64,000 nt of DNA from Porticoccus sp041395745 (GTDB lineage Bacteria; Pseudomonadota; Gammaproteobacteria; Pseudomonadales; Porticoccaceae), in assembly GCA_041395745.1 (NCBI GenBank), contig JAWKZV010000004.1:226584-290583 (forward strand), given 5' to 3'. A program made the position numbers and the translations under genes. Below, one piece after another: positions 7,961 through 16,263 of the stretch. Each line of letters starts with the position of its first letter. Position 1 is the first letter of the stretch. A model generated the notes under the pieces. The model was not told the DNA's origin and searched no databases. It worked only from the letters and a program-made list of their open reading frames with translations.

Positions 7961-8644
7961 ATGTTGATGGTGGTTGAGGGCGTACTGGACCGGCAAACAG
8001 CTGAACACTATCGCCAACACCTGGAGGCGGAGGCAACATGGCAGCCAGGTTCACATACGGCCGGTACTCAGGCGGTGTATGTGAAAGCCAATGAGCAGGT
8101 AGTGGATGGCTGTGATATGGCGGTTACCGTGGGGAATAGCCTGTTGCAAGTGCTTGGAATGCATTCGCTGTTTATGTCGGCCGCGCTTCCCAGGAAAATT
8201 TTTCCGCCCAAGTTCAATCGTTACCAGCATGGCGGGTATTACGGCGCTCATGTGGACAACGCCATTATGCACTTGCCGGATGGCCAACTGATGCGCACCG
8301 ATCTGTCGGCCACACTGTTTTTGTCAGATCCGGAAAGCTATGACGGTGGCGAACTGGCCATCGAAACCCGTTATGGTGTTCAGGAGCTGAAGTTGGCGCC
8401 TGGTGATATGGTGCTGTACCCCTCTACCAGCCTGCACGAGGTGAAGCCGGTGACATCCGGAGCGCGGGTCTGCTCTTTCTTCTGGATTGAAAGTTTGGTG
8501 AGAGACAGCAGTCAGCGGGAAATACTGTTCGATCTGGATCAGAGCATTCAGACCCTGACCGTGGAACGGGGGGCGCAGGATCAGGAGGTCCGCCGACTCA
8601 GTGGTGTCTACCATAATCTGGTGCGGAGCTGGGCGGACAGCTGA
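7961..8644 (+). CDS. piuC: Fe(II)/2-oxoglutarate-dependent hydroxylase PiuC/YbiX
   Basis: PKHD-type hydroxylase of 227 residues, cytoplasmic, linked in Pseudomonas and E. coli to the Fiu/PiuA receptor. The iron site is visible as the HxD of GGYYGAHVDNA (about 96-103) and a distal His in YPSTSLHEVKPV. The oxoglutarate-binding Arg follows in SGARVCSFFW. The fold segments RTDLSATLFLSDPESYDGGE and PGDMVLYP are also characteristic. Last gene of the iron operon, 4 bases after the cytochrome. It runs convergently into yicC with a 13-base gap. The physiological substrate is unresolved for the family. Confidence 0.92.
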   Translation: MLMVVEGVLDRQTAEHYRQHLEAEATWQPGSHTAGTQAVYVKANEQVVDGCDMAVTVGNSLLQVLGMHSLFMSAALPRKIFPPKFNRYQHGGYYGAHVDNAIMHLPDGQLMRTDLSATLFLSDPESYDGGELAIETRYGVQELKLAPGDMVLYPSTSLHEVKPVTSGARVCSFFWIESLVRDSSQREILFDLDQSIQTLTVERGAQDQEVRRLSGVYHNLVRSWADS

Positions 8645-8657
8645 TTTAACCCATGGA

Positions 8658-9521
8658 TTATTCTAAGTTCTGGATCTGCTCGCGCATCTGTTCGATCAGT
8701 ACCTTGATCTCGACAGCGGAGTTGGTGGTATCGGTGGCGATAGCTTTGGAGGACAGTGTATTGGCCTCGCGATTGAGCTCCTGCATCAGGAAATCCAGTC
8801 GGCGACCGATCGGTTCGTTGCGTTTCAAAACCCGGCGGATTTCGGCCAGGTGGGTGTCGAGGCGGTCCAGTTCCTCATCCACATCAGCCTTCTGAGCCAT
8901 CAGCACCAGTTCCTGTTCCAGTCGCTCATGGTCCACGTTGTCACAGACTTCCTGGATGCGATCGAGCAGTTTCTGTCGCTGTGCGGCAAGGAGTTGTGGT
9001 AGCTGGTCTCGCACCCTGGTGACTTCTGTGGCGATGGCATCGAGACGCTGCTCAATCAGTTCGGCGAGCTTCGCTCCTTCGCGACGACGTCCCTCTTCAA
9101 GCTGGGTCAATGCCTGTTCGAAGAGGTCGAGCAGATTGTTCTTGAGTTCGTCGCGGTCGATCTCGGGCTCCTTGAGCACGCCTGGCCAGCGCAGAATGTC
9201 GAGCGGCGAGATCCGGTCTGGATTGTCCATTAGTGCCGACAGCTGCTGACTTGCGGCAATGTACTGGCGAGCCAGCGGCTCATTGACTGCCACATCTCCC
9301 GATGCCTGGGCGATGTTGAGCTGCAGGATGCAGTCTACTTTGCCCCGCTGCAGGTGTTTGCGGGCCAGTTCGCGCAGGGCCATTTCCATATCCCGGACCG
9401 TTTCTGGCATGCGGAAACCGGTTTCCAGATAACGGTGATTGACCGAGCGGATTTCCCATGCAGCAGTGCCCCAAGGGCATTCGAGGGTCTGGCGGGCAAA
9501 GGCGGTCATACTGCTGGGCAC
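8658..9521 (-). CDS. yicC: YicC family endoribonuclease-type stress protein
   Basis: 287 residues from a GTG start at 9521, which has GGAG six bases upstream and gives the same length as E. coli YicC. The N-terminus SSMTAFARQTLECPWGTA and EIRSVNHRYLETGFRMPE match the YicC N domain. The C-terminal DUF1732 region has DHERLEQELVLMAQKADVDE, RLDTHLAEIRRVL and RRLDFLMQELNREANTLSSK. YicC proteins have been tied to RNA decay and stationary-phase survival. Its divergent neighbour rph is the usual partner. Confidence 0.93.
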   Translation of the reverse strand: MPSSMTAFARQTLECPWGTAAWEIRSVNHRYLETGFRMPETVRDMEMALRELARKHLQRGKVDCILQLNIAQASGDVAVNEPLARQYIAASQQLSALMDNPDRISPLDILRWPGVLKEPEIDRDELKNNLLDLFEQALTQLEEGRRREGAKLAELIEQRLDAIATEVTRVRDQLPQLLAAQRQKLLDRIQEVCDNVDHERLEQELVLMAQKADVDEELDRLDTHLAEIRRVLKRNEPIGRRLDFLMQELNREANTLSSKAIATDTTNSAVEIKVLIEQMREQIQNLE

Positions 9522-9633
9522 GGTTATCTCCGGAGGTGCAGAAAAGTGCGCCAATGGTAACACGCCGACCCACAGCGCCAGTAATTCCGTTAAAATACCG
9601 GCCTTCTTTTGATCTGGTTAACAGGAAATTACC

Positions 9634-10362
9634 ATGTCTCGACCCAGCGGCCGTCGCCCGGAACAACTTCGCGCTGTGAAAATTACCCGCAACTACACCA
9701 AGCATGCCGAGGGTTCGGTACTGGTGGAGTTTGGCGATACCAAAGTGATCTGTACTGCCAGTGTGGAGACCGCGGTACCACGGTTTCTGCGCGGCAAGGG
9801 TCAGGGTTGGGTGACCGCAGAGTACGGCATGCTGCCGCGCTCCACCGGCGAGCGGATGGCCCGTGAGGCCTCCCGAGGCAAGCAGGGGGGCAGGACCCTG
9901 GAAATCCAGCGTTTGATCGGGCGCTCCCTGCGCGCGGCAGTCAACCTGGAAACATTGGGTGAAAATACCATTACTGTGGATTGCGATGTCATCCAGGCTG
10001 ATGGAGGTACCCGCACAGCCTCCATTACCGGTGGTTGCGTGGCGATGGCTGATGCCGTCAGTCATCTGCTCAAGGCGGGCAAGCTGGAGGCCAATCCCAT
10101 CAGGAATATGGTGGCTTCTGTCTCCGTGGGTATTTATCAGGGTATCCCGGTGCTGGATCTGGATTACGCAGAAGACTCCAATGCCGAAACCGACATGAAT
10201 GTGGTCATGAATAGCGATGGCGGATTTATCGAGGTTCAGGGCACCGCCGAGGCCGCGCCGTTCACTGAGGAAGAATTCCAGCACATGATGGCATTGGCCA
10301 AGCGCGGTATCGCCGATCTGGTGCGAGTACAGAAAATGGCCCTGGCGCAATCCGCCGGTTGA
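9634..10362 (+). CDS. rph: Ribonuclease PH
   Basis: Phosphorolytic 3'-5' exoribonuclease that trims tRNA 3' ends. 242 residues starting MSRPSGRRPEQLRAVKITRN. Motifs: GSVLVEFGDTKVICTASVE, GWVTAEYGMLPRSTGERM, the phosphate-binding RTLEIQRLIGRSLRA, DVIQADGGTRTASITGGCVA, and DLDYAEDSNAETDMNVVM. It is divergent from yicC and convergent with yggU, whose stop is 5 bases away. Full length and apparently intact. Confidence 0.97.
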   Translation: MSRPSGRRPEQLRAVKITRNYTKHAEGSVLVEFGDTKVICTASVETAVPRFLRGKGQGWVTAEYGMLPRSTGERMAREASRGKQGGRTLEIQRLIGRSLRAAVNLETLGENTITVDCDVIQADGGTRTASITGGCVAMADAVSHLLKAGKLEANPIRNMVASVSVGIYQGIPVLDLDYAEDSNAETDMNVVMNSDGGFIEVQGTAEAAPFTEEEFQHMMALAKRGIADLVRVQKMALAQSAG

Positions 10363-10367
10363 GAATA

Positions 10368-10670
10368 TCAGGCTGTGGTTGCGGGAGTGATTTCAGCCTG
10401 ATCCGGCAGTCGTGCCGGATGTTCAATGGCAAGGGTTTTCTGTCGGCCCGTTTCCCCGCGCACAATGGATACGGCACTTTTTGAGGTGCCGAACCATTTG
10501 GCGATCAGTGCGATCAGGTATTGATTTGCCTTGCCATCCACCGGTGGGGCGGTGATGCGAATTTTAAGTCGATCACCCTGAATACCCACGATTTCATCTT
10601 TGGATGCCCTGGGCTGCAACTGGCAGTGCAACAGCAGTTTGTCGCCCTGCCATTGAAAATGGTCTGACAT
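10368..10670 (-). CDS. yggU: DUF167/YggU family protein
   Basis: A 100-residue protein with the compact YggU fold. The core motif reads QPRASKDEIVG, RLKIRITAPPVDGKANQYLI and VSIVRGETGRQKTLAIE. The function is not established. The gene almost always follows yggT, as here (the yggU start overlaps the yggT stop by one base), in the proC-yggT-yggU operon on the minus strand. Confidence 0.9.
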   Translation of the reverse strand: MSDHFQWQGDKLLLHCQLQPRASKDEIVGIQGDRLKIRITAPPVDGKANQYLIALIAKWFGTSKSAVSIVRGETGRQKTLAIEHPARLPDQAEITPATTA

Positions 10671-11257
10671 CAGATTCCCGGCACCAGCCCCGGCGGCAAC
10701 AGCATGCTTTTGGCGATGCCGTTGAGAAAAATCTGCAACATGTTAATGACCAGGAACATGAAGATCGGCGACAGGTCGAGGCCGCCCAGCGGTGGAATAA
10801 TCCGCTGGAAAGGCGACATGGCCGGGCGGATCAGCTGGTTGAGCAGAATCAGTGCCGGGTGCTGGCTCTGGGGTGCCACCCAGCTGACGATGATGATGAT
10901 CAGCAGGCCGTAGAGGTACAGGTTCAGCACCAGGGAGATGGCCCCCAGCGCTCCCCAGGCGATCGCGTAGAACAGGTTGACCAGGCTGAATCCGTTGACC
11001 AGGGCGGTAACTTCAATCACCAGCAACTGAACGAGCAGAGCCAATACCAGGCTGGCCATGTCGAAACTGCGATAGGTGGGAAACACTTTGCGCAGCGGTT
11101 TGCTGGGCAGGTGTGTGGCCTTGATCAGAAACTGGGAAATGGGGTTATAAAAATCAGCCCTGACCAGTTGCAGCAGGAAGCGCAGTATCACCACGGCCAG
11201 GTAGAAACTGCCGAGCGACTGAATTAGTAATGTGCCGGCCTGGGAGAATGTGCTCAT
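10670..11257 (-). CDS. yggT: YggT family integral membrane protein
   Basis: 195 residues with two tandem YggT repeats, each a TM pair around a conserved loop. The first repeat holds FYLAVVILRFLLQL and PTYRSFDM. The second holds LYGLLIIIIVSWVAPQ, ALILLNQLIRPAMSPFQRII and PPLGGLDLSPIFMFLVIN. Family members are linked to osmotic or ion homeostasis and membrane protein handling, without a firm biochemical role. Lies between proC (17 bases upstream) and yggU. Confidence 0.9.
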   Translation of the reverse strand: MSTFSQAGTLLIQSLGSFYLAVVILRFLLQLVRADFYNPISQFLIKATHLPSKPLRKVFPTYRSFDMASLVLALLVQLLVIEVTALVNGFSLVNLFYAIAWGALGAISLVLNLYLYGLLIIIIVSWVAPQSQHPALILLNQLIRPAMSPFQRIIPPLGGLDLSPIFMFLVINMLQIFLNGIAKSMLLPPGLVPGI

Positions 11258-11274
11258 GTTGATTCCTCCTGTAC

Positions 11275-12096
11275 TCAGTTGGCCAGCTCGGCGGCCATTT
11301 CCCTGGCGCGTTCAGCTGCGCCGTTCATGGCTTTGCGGAAAAGGGCTTCAAGATCGCCCTGTTGAAAGGTTTCAATGGCGCGCTGGGTGGTGCCTCCGGG
11401 CGAGGTTACCCGGCGACGCAGTTCCGCAGCATCCACATCGCTGGCCATGGCCATTTTTGCCGCCCCTAGTGCGGTTTGCAAGGTGAGTTGTCTGGCAACG
11501 TCCGGGGTGAGCCCGAGTTCTGTACCCACTTTCTCCATGATTTCCATGACTAGGAAATAGTATGCGGGCCCACTGCCAGACAGCGCGGTGACCGCGTCGA
11601 TATCGGCCTCCCCTTCCAGCCAGCAGGAAATCCCGACCGCATCAAGAATTTCGCTCGCCAACTGTTTCTGCTGCGAACTTACCTGTCCATTGGCAAACAG
11701 ACCGGCGGCGCCGGTTTCTACCAGCGCAGGGGTATTGGGCATGCAGCGCACAATGGGGAGGTCGCCGCCGAGCCAGTCTGCCAGAGCATCCATGGTGATC
11801 CCCGCGGCAATGGAAATAATCAGGGGGCGGTGAGTGAGCGCTGTCGAGAGATCGCTAGCGACCTGTTTCATCACTTGAGGCTTCACTGCCAGTATGACCA
11901 CTTCCGCCTGTTCACAGGCGCTGGCGTTGTCATCACTGGTGCGAATGCCAAAATTTGCTGCCAGACGGCTGCGGCTGGCTTCCACGGGGTCGGTGGCAGT
12001 GATGGCATCGGCGGGATAGCCTTTTTCCACCAGGCCGCCGATCAGGCTGGTGGCCATGTTGCCGCCACCGATAAAGGTCAGGTTGGGTTTGCTCAC
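11275..12096 (-). CDS. proC: Pyrroline-5-carboxylate reductase
   Basis: Last step of proline synthesis: reduces 1-pyrroline-5-carboxylate with NAD(P)H. 273 residues. N-terminal Rossmann motif FIGGGNMATSLIGGL (about 7-21), VILAVKPQV (about 69), and MPNTPALVETGAAGLFAN (about 118). The C-terminal dimerisation and active-site block includes ALSGSGPAYYFLVMEIME, TSPGGTTQRAIETF and MNGAAERARE. In the yggS-proC-yggT-yggU operon. Confidence 0.96.
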   Translation of the reverse strand: MSKPNLTFIGGGNMATSLIGGLVEKGYPADAITATDPVEASRSRLAANFGIRTSDDNASACEQAEVVILAVKPQVMKQVASDLSTALTHRPLIISIAAGITMDALADWLGGDLPIVRCMPNTPALVETGAAGLFANGQVSSQQKQLASEILDAVGISCWLEGEADIDAVTALSGSGPAYYFLVMEIMEKVGTELGLTPDVARQLTLQTALGAAKMAMASDVDAAELRRRVTSPGGTTQRAIETFQQGDLEALFRKAMNGAAERAREMAAELAN

Positions 12097-12131
12097 AGTA
12101 AGTCCTTGATGATGGTCCTGCTTATTCTCTG

Positions 12132-12833
12132 TCAGGGGTGTGTCTGTCTGGCGCCGAAAATGGCGGTGCCTATCCGTACAATGGTTGCGCCTTCCTGAAT
12201 GGCTGACTCGAGATCATTGGTCATGCCCATGGAGAGTGTATCCAATGTCGGCAGGTGAGTGGAGTCTTGTAGTTGTCGCAGCAGTGAGGCCAGTGTTGAA
12301 AAGGCGTGGCGCTGTTCTGCGGGGTCGTCGCTACTGCGGGGGATACACATCAGCCCCCTCAGGGTCAGATTGGGAAGGGAAATGATGGCTCTGGCCAGCG
12401 CCTCGACCTCCAGCGGGGTCACGCCGGACTTGCTGTCTTCATCGTCAATGTTGACCTGAATACAGATGTTGAGTGGTTGGCAATGCTCTGGGCGCTGGGC
12501 ACTCAGTCGCTCCGCGATGCGTTGGCGATCAATACTGTGAACCCAGTCAAACTGCTCGGCGACTTTTCGTGTTTTATTTGCCTGAATCGGGCCGATGAAA
12601 TGCCAGTGGATGTCGCCGAGATCTGCCAGTGCCGTCTGCTTGTCCAGGGCTTCCTGCAGGTAATTTTCACCGAAATGCCTTTGGCCCAACTGGAAGCACT
12701 CCCGCAGTGCTGATGCCGGTTGCCCTTTGCTCACGGCGAGTAGTTGGATCTCTTCGGGATGTCGGCCGGCCTTGTCCGCGGCGGTGTGAATCTGTCGGTA
12801 AACATGGTGGAGATTGTCGGCTATAGTAGGCAT
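12132..12833 (-). CDS. yggS: PLP homeostasis protein YggS (PLPBP)
   Basis: Pyridoxal-phosphate-binding, single-domain alanine-racemase-like barrel that buffers intracellular PLP. 233 residues from ATG 12833 (MPTIADNLHHV aligns with the E. coli start). A GTG 18 bases earlier is the alternative. The PLP lysine is in LLAVSKGQPASAL. Other motifs are HFGENYLQEALDK, WHFIGPIQANKTR, VHSIDR, GLMCIP, LSMGMTNDLESAIQEGATIV and RIGTAIFG. Divergent from pilT across about 70 bases. Confidence 0.95.
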   Translation of the reverse strand: MPTIADNLHHVYRQIHTAADKAGRHPEEIQLLAVSKGQPASALRECFQLGQRHFGENYLQEALDKQTALADLGDIHWHFIGPIQANKTRKVAEQFDWVHSIDRQRIAERLSAQRPEHCQPLNICIQVNIDDEDSKSGVTPLEVEALARAIISLPNLTLRGLMCIPRSSDDPAEQRHAFSTLASLLRQLQDSTHLPTLDTLSMGMTNDLESAIQEGATIVRIGTAIFGARQTHP

Positions 12834-12903
12834 ATACTTGCTAAAGGCCACCCTGCGGCTCCGGGGAGAGCGCTAGGTTAACCCAGAATAACAGGAATAA
12901 CTC

Positions 12904-13938
12904 ATGGATATTACGGAACTGCTTGCCTTCAGTGTCAAACAGGGCTCATCGGATTTGCACCTGTCCGCCGGTCTGCCGCCGATGATCAGGATTGACGGCG
13001 ATATGCGGCGAGTTAACCTGCCGCCCATGGAACACAAGGAAGTTCACCAGCTCGTTTACGACATCATGAACGACAAGCAGCGCCGCGACTATGAGGAATT
13101 CCTGGAGACGGATTTCTCTTTTGAGGTGCCAGGTGTGGCCCGCTTCCGGGTCAACGCCTTCAACCAGAACCGCGGCGCGGCGGCTGTGTTCCGAACCATT
13201 CCCTCGCGGGTGCTGACCCTGGAGGATCTCGGCTTTGGCCAGGTCTTCCGCAATCTGTCCATGCTGCCGCGCGGGCTGGTGCTGGTCACGGGACCCACGG
13301 GTTCAGGGAAATCCACCTCGCTGGCGGCGATGGTGGACTATGTAAACGAGAACCGCTACCAGCATATTCTCACCATCGAGGACCCGATCGAATTTGTACA
13401 CGAGAGCAAGAAGTGCCTGGTGAACCAGCGGGAGGTGCACCGGGATACCCATGGTTTCAGTGAAGCGTTGCGCTCTGCCTTGCGTGAAGACCCGGACATC
13501 ATCCTGGTAGGTGAGATGCGTGACCTGGAAACCATTCGGTTGGCACTGACCGCTGCGGAAACCGGCCACCTGGTATTTGGCACTTTGCACACCACTTCGG
13601 CGGCAAAAACCATTGACCGGATTGTGGATGTGTTCCCGGCAGCGGAGAAGTCCATGGTGCGGGCAATGTTGTCGGAATCACTGCAGGCAGTGATTTCACA
13701 GACACTAATGAAGAAGATCGGTGGTGGCCGTATCGCTGCCCACGAGATCATGATTGGCACCCCGGCGATTCGGAACCTGATCCGTGAAGAGAAGATCGCA
13801 CAAATGTATTCCGCGATTCAGACCGGTGCAGCCCACGGCATGCAGACCATGGACCAGAACCTGCACCGCTTGGTGGGCCAGAACGTCATTACCCGCGAGG
13901 CGGCCAAAGAGAAAGCCAAAATCCCGGATGACTTCTGA
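12904..13938 (+). CDS. pilT: Type IV pilus retraction ATPase PilT
   Basis: Hexameric cytoplasmic ATPase that depolymerises pili for twitching. 344 residues: an N-terminal PAS-like domain (about 1-110, QGSSDLHLSAGLPPMIRIDG) and a RecA core. The core holds Walker A (VTGPTGSGKSTSLAAMVDYV, about 132), the Asp box (LTIEDPIEFVH), Walker B (DIILVGEMRD, about 200) and a His box (FGTLHTTSAAKTIDRIVDVF). The diagnostic C-terminal AIRNLIREEKI motif is intact. AGGA precedes the ATG. pilU follows 79 bases on. Confidence 0.97.
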   Translation: MDITELLAFSVKQGSSDLHLSAGLPPMIRIDGDMRRVNLPPMEHKEVHQLVYDIMNDKQRRDYEEFLETDFSFEVPGVARFRVNAFNQNRGAAAVFRTIPSRVLTLEDLGFGQVFRNLSMLPRGLVLVTGPTGSGKSTSLAAMVDYVNENRYQHILTIEDPIEFVHESKKCLVNQREVHRDTHGFSEALRSALREDPDIILVGEMRDLETIRLALTAAETGHLVFGTLHTTSAAKTIDRIVDVFPAAEKSMVRAMLSESLQAVISQTLMKKIGGGRIAAHEIMIGTPAIRNLIREEKIAQMYSAIQTGAAHGMQTMDQNLHRLVGQNVITREAAKEKAKIPDDF

Positions 13939-14017
13939 TCCGGTGGTTGAGTCGCCGGAGATGTCGACAGTGTAACCGTGCGTTGAAATAAGGACAGCTT
14001 GAGTTTAGGAGACCGTG

Positions 14018-15160
14018 ATGGATTTTGATGTACTGCTGAAACTGGTGGTGGAGAAACAAGCCTCCGACCTGTTTATCACCGCAGGGGTTGCACCCAGTAT
14101 CAAGGTGAACGGGGTGATCGTGCCGGTGGGCAAGACGCCGCTGTCGGCGGAAAAGGCCTGCCAGGTAGTCGAGAGCATCATGGATGAGAAACAGCGCAAG
14201 GAGTTCCGCGACAAGAAGGAACTCAACTTCGCCATTGGTCGAGCCGGTGTGGGGCGTTTCCGCGTCAGTGCCTTTTACCAGCGCAATGAGCCGGGTATGG
14301 TGTTGCGTCGTATTGAAACGATCATTCCCACAGTGGAAGAGCTGCTGCTGCCGCCGACGCTCAACGAGCTGGTGATGACAAAACGCGGCATTATCATCTT
14401 TGTGGGTGCTACCGGTACTGGTAAGTCCACCTCGCTGGCGGCGATGATTGGCCACCGCAACCGCAACAGCAAGGGTCATATCATTTCCGTGGAGGACCCG
14501 ATCGAATTCATTCATCGTCACGCCGGTTGTATCATTACCCAGCGTGAGGTGGGGATAGATACCGAATCGTTCGAAATCGCCCTGCGCAACACGTTGCGGC
14601 AGGCCCCGGACGTGATCCTGATCGGTGAGATCCGTACCCCGGAAACCATGGAGCACGCGATCACCTTTGCAGAAACCGGCCACCTGGTACTGGCGACGTT
14701 GCACGCCAACAACGCCAACCAGGCCCTTGACCGCATCCAGCACTTTTTCCCCGCTGAGCGTCACGGGCAGCTATGGATGGATCTTTCGCTCAATCTCAAG
14801 GCGATGATTGCCCAGCAGTTGATCCCGTTGGCGGATGGCAGCGGTCGCCGTGCTGCTATCGAAATTCTCATCAATACTCCACTGGCCGGTGACCTGATCC
14901 GTAAGGGTGAGGTTCACAAATTGAAAGAACTGATGGCGCGCTCAACTGAGCATGGTATGCAAACCTTCGATCAGGCTCTCTACAAGCTCTACGAGGAAGG
15001 CCTGATCACTTATGAAGACGCGATGATCCATGCGGATTCGAAGAACGATCTGCGCCTGTTGATCAAATTGCAGTCGGAAATCAATCCCGATCACTTATCG
15101 CAAGTGGCGAATGAATTGGAGGTGGAAGAGGACAGGGATTACCGTATCAATCGCTTCTAG
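14018..15160 (+). CDS. pilU: PilT-dependent retraction ATPase PilU
   Basis: PilT paralogue that assists retraction under load. 380 residues from ATG 14018 (TAGGAG six bases upstream; an in-frame GTG lies one codon earlier). Core motifs: QASDLFITAGVAPSIKVNG, Walker A GATGTGKSTSLAAMIGHRN, EDPIEFIHRHAGCIITQREV, Walker B DVILIGEIRTPETMEHAI, LATLHANNANQALDRIQHFF, and AGDLIRKGEV in place of the PilT AIRNLIRE motif. Its C-terminal tail is longer than that of PilT. It ends convergently with ruvX. Confidence 0.96.
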   Translation: MDFDVLLKLVVEKQASDLFITAGVAPSIKVNGVIVPVGKTPLSAEKACQVVESIMDEKQRKEFRDKKELNFAIGRAGVGRFRVSAFYQRNEPGMVLRRIETIIPTVEELLLPPTLNELVMTKRGIIIFVGATGTGKSTSLAAMIGHRNRNSKGHIISVEDPIEFIHRHAGCIITQREVGIDTESFEIALRNTLRQAPDVILIGEIRTPETMEHAITFAETGHLVLATLHANNANQALDRIQHFFPAERHGQLWMDLSLNLKAMIAQQLIPLADGSGRRAAIEILINTPLAGDLIRKGEVHKLKELMARSTEHGMQTFDQALYKLYEEGLITYEDAMIHADSKNDLRLLIKLQSEINPDHLSQVANELEVEEDRDYRINRF

Positions 15161-15173
15161 GTCAGCGATGAAA

Positions 15174-15638
15174 TTAGGGCGCCTTTGTGGCGCCCGGGTC
15201 GGAAAACCAGGTTTCCAGAATAATTACCGCTGCTAAATCGTCCACCGGTTGCTGGCGATAGTTACCAGAATGCCTGCCTTGCGCGAATCGCTCTCCCTTG
15301 GCGGCAAAGGTGCTTAGCCGTTCGTCCACCATTCCCACCGGAAGACCGAAGCGGCCGTGCAGGCGACGGGCGAACCTCCGGGTCCGTTGGCAAAACTCGC
15401 TTTCGCTGCCATCCATGTTGAGTGGCAGACCCACCAGCAATTGATCCGGACGCCATTCCGACAACAATTTTTCTATCTGTAGCCAGTCGGGAATACCGTC
15501 CCGGGCCTTGAGTACTGTCAACGGGTTGGCTGTGTGGGTCAGTGTCTGTCCGATGGCCACGCCTATCTGGCCGCGGCCAAAATCGAAGGCGAGCAGGGAT
15601 CGAATGGGTTTCGCGGTATTGTCAGGCGTGTCCGGCAT
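15174..15638 (-). CDS. ruvX: Holliday junction resolvase-like / pre-16S rRNA nuclease YqgF
   Basis: RNase H-fold nuclease of 154 residues. It shows the first Asp motif LLAFDFGRGQIGVAIGQ, then the LLVGLPLNMDGSES segment, RFARRLHGRFGLPVGMVDERLS (Glu in DERLS), and the final Asp in QQPVDDLAAVIILETW. In E. coli YqgF takes part in 16S rRNA 5'-end maturation. The start overlaps the yqgE stop by 17 bases, showing translational coupling in the yqgE-ruvX pair. Confidence 0.94.
   Translation of the reverse strand: MPDTPDNTAKPIRSLLAFDFGRGQIGVAIGQTLTHTANPLTVLKARDGIPDWLQIEKLLSEWRPDQLLVGLPLNMDGSESEFCQRTRRFARRLHGRFGLPVGMVDERLSTFAAKGERFAQGRHSGNYRQQPVDDLAAVIILETWFSDPGATKAP
15177..15195 (-). terminator. Hairpin at the ruvX 3' end
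   Basis: A 7-bp perfect stem (GGGCGCC 15177-15183 / GGCGCCC 15189-15195) spans the last codons of ruvX. On the minus strand it is followed by TAATTTC. It sits between the convergent pilU and ruvX genes, so it may stop transcription from ruvX, and weakly from pilU. The T-tract is short. Confidence 0.45.
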
Positions 15639-16203
15639 TGCTGCTAAGCAGGCTCAGGTCAATGCCGATTTTGGCCGCGGCCGCTTGGGCACGCTGTTCA
15701 CAGGGCACATTGAAGATGATGTTGGCGTCCGCCGGGACCGTGAGCCAGGAATTGTTTGCCAGTTCATCTTCCAATTGTCCCGGTCCCCAGCCGGCGTAGC
15801 CGAGAGTCACCAGTACATCGCTTGGCCCCTGCTCTACCGCGATATCAGAGATGATGTCTCGGGACGAGGTAAGACTGATATCGCCGGAAATCGGCAGTGT
15901 GGCTTCCCACTCCTGTTCGCTTGGTCGATGTAGTACGAAGCCGCGGTCGATCTGTACCGGTCCGCCAGACATCAATGGTTTGTCGCCCATCATTGGCGAA
16001 TAGTTGAGATGGAACTGTTCGAAAATCTGGCTGAGGGGGATTTCCAGGGGATTATTGATGATCAGCCCCATGGCACCATCACGGCTATGATCGCAGATAT
16101 AGATTACGGAGTGGGAAAAGTTGGGGTCGAGCAGGCCTGGCATCGCCACCAGGAAGTGGTCAATCAGGCTTTGGAATTCGTGATCGTCGATTTGGCCGTC
16201 CAT
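15622..16203 (-). CDS. yqgE: YqgE/AlgH family protein
   Basis: 193 residues from ATG 16203, with a GTG at 16221 as the alternative. The conserved DUF179 motifs are present: HFLVAMPGLLDPNFSHSVIY, ICDHSRDGAMGLIINNPLEI, LMSGGPVQIDRGFVLH and LVTLGYAGWGPGQLEDELAN. In Pseudomonas AlgH affects alginate and virulence regulation, but the molecular function is not known. Lies between tonB and ruvX, the order seen next to pil genes in Pseudomonas. Confidence 0.92.
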   Translation of the reverse strand: MDGQIDDHEFQSLIDHFLVAMPGLLDPNFSHSVIYICDHSRDGAMGLIINNPLEIPLSQIFEQFHLNYSPMMGDKPLMSGGPVQIDRGFVLHRPSEQEWEATLPISGDISLTSSRDIISDIAVEQGPSDVLVTLGYAGWGPGQLEDELANNSWLTVPADANIIFNVPCEQRAQAAAAKIGIDLSLLSSNAGHA

Positions 16204-16263
16204 ATGCCTCAGTATGAGCACGGCGGCGTGGAAAACAAGTAGTATGATAGGGTTGTCGACAAA

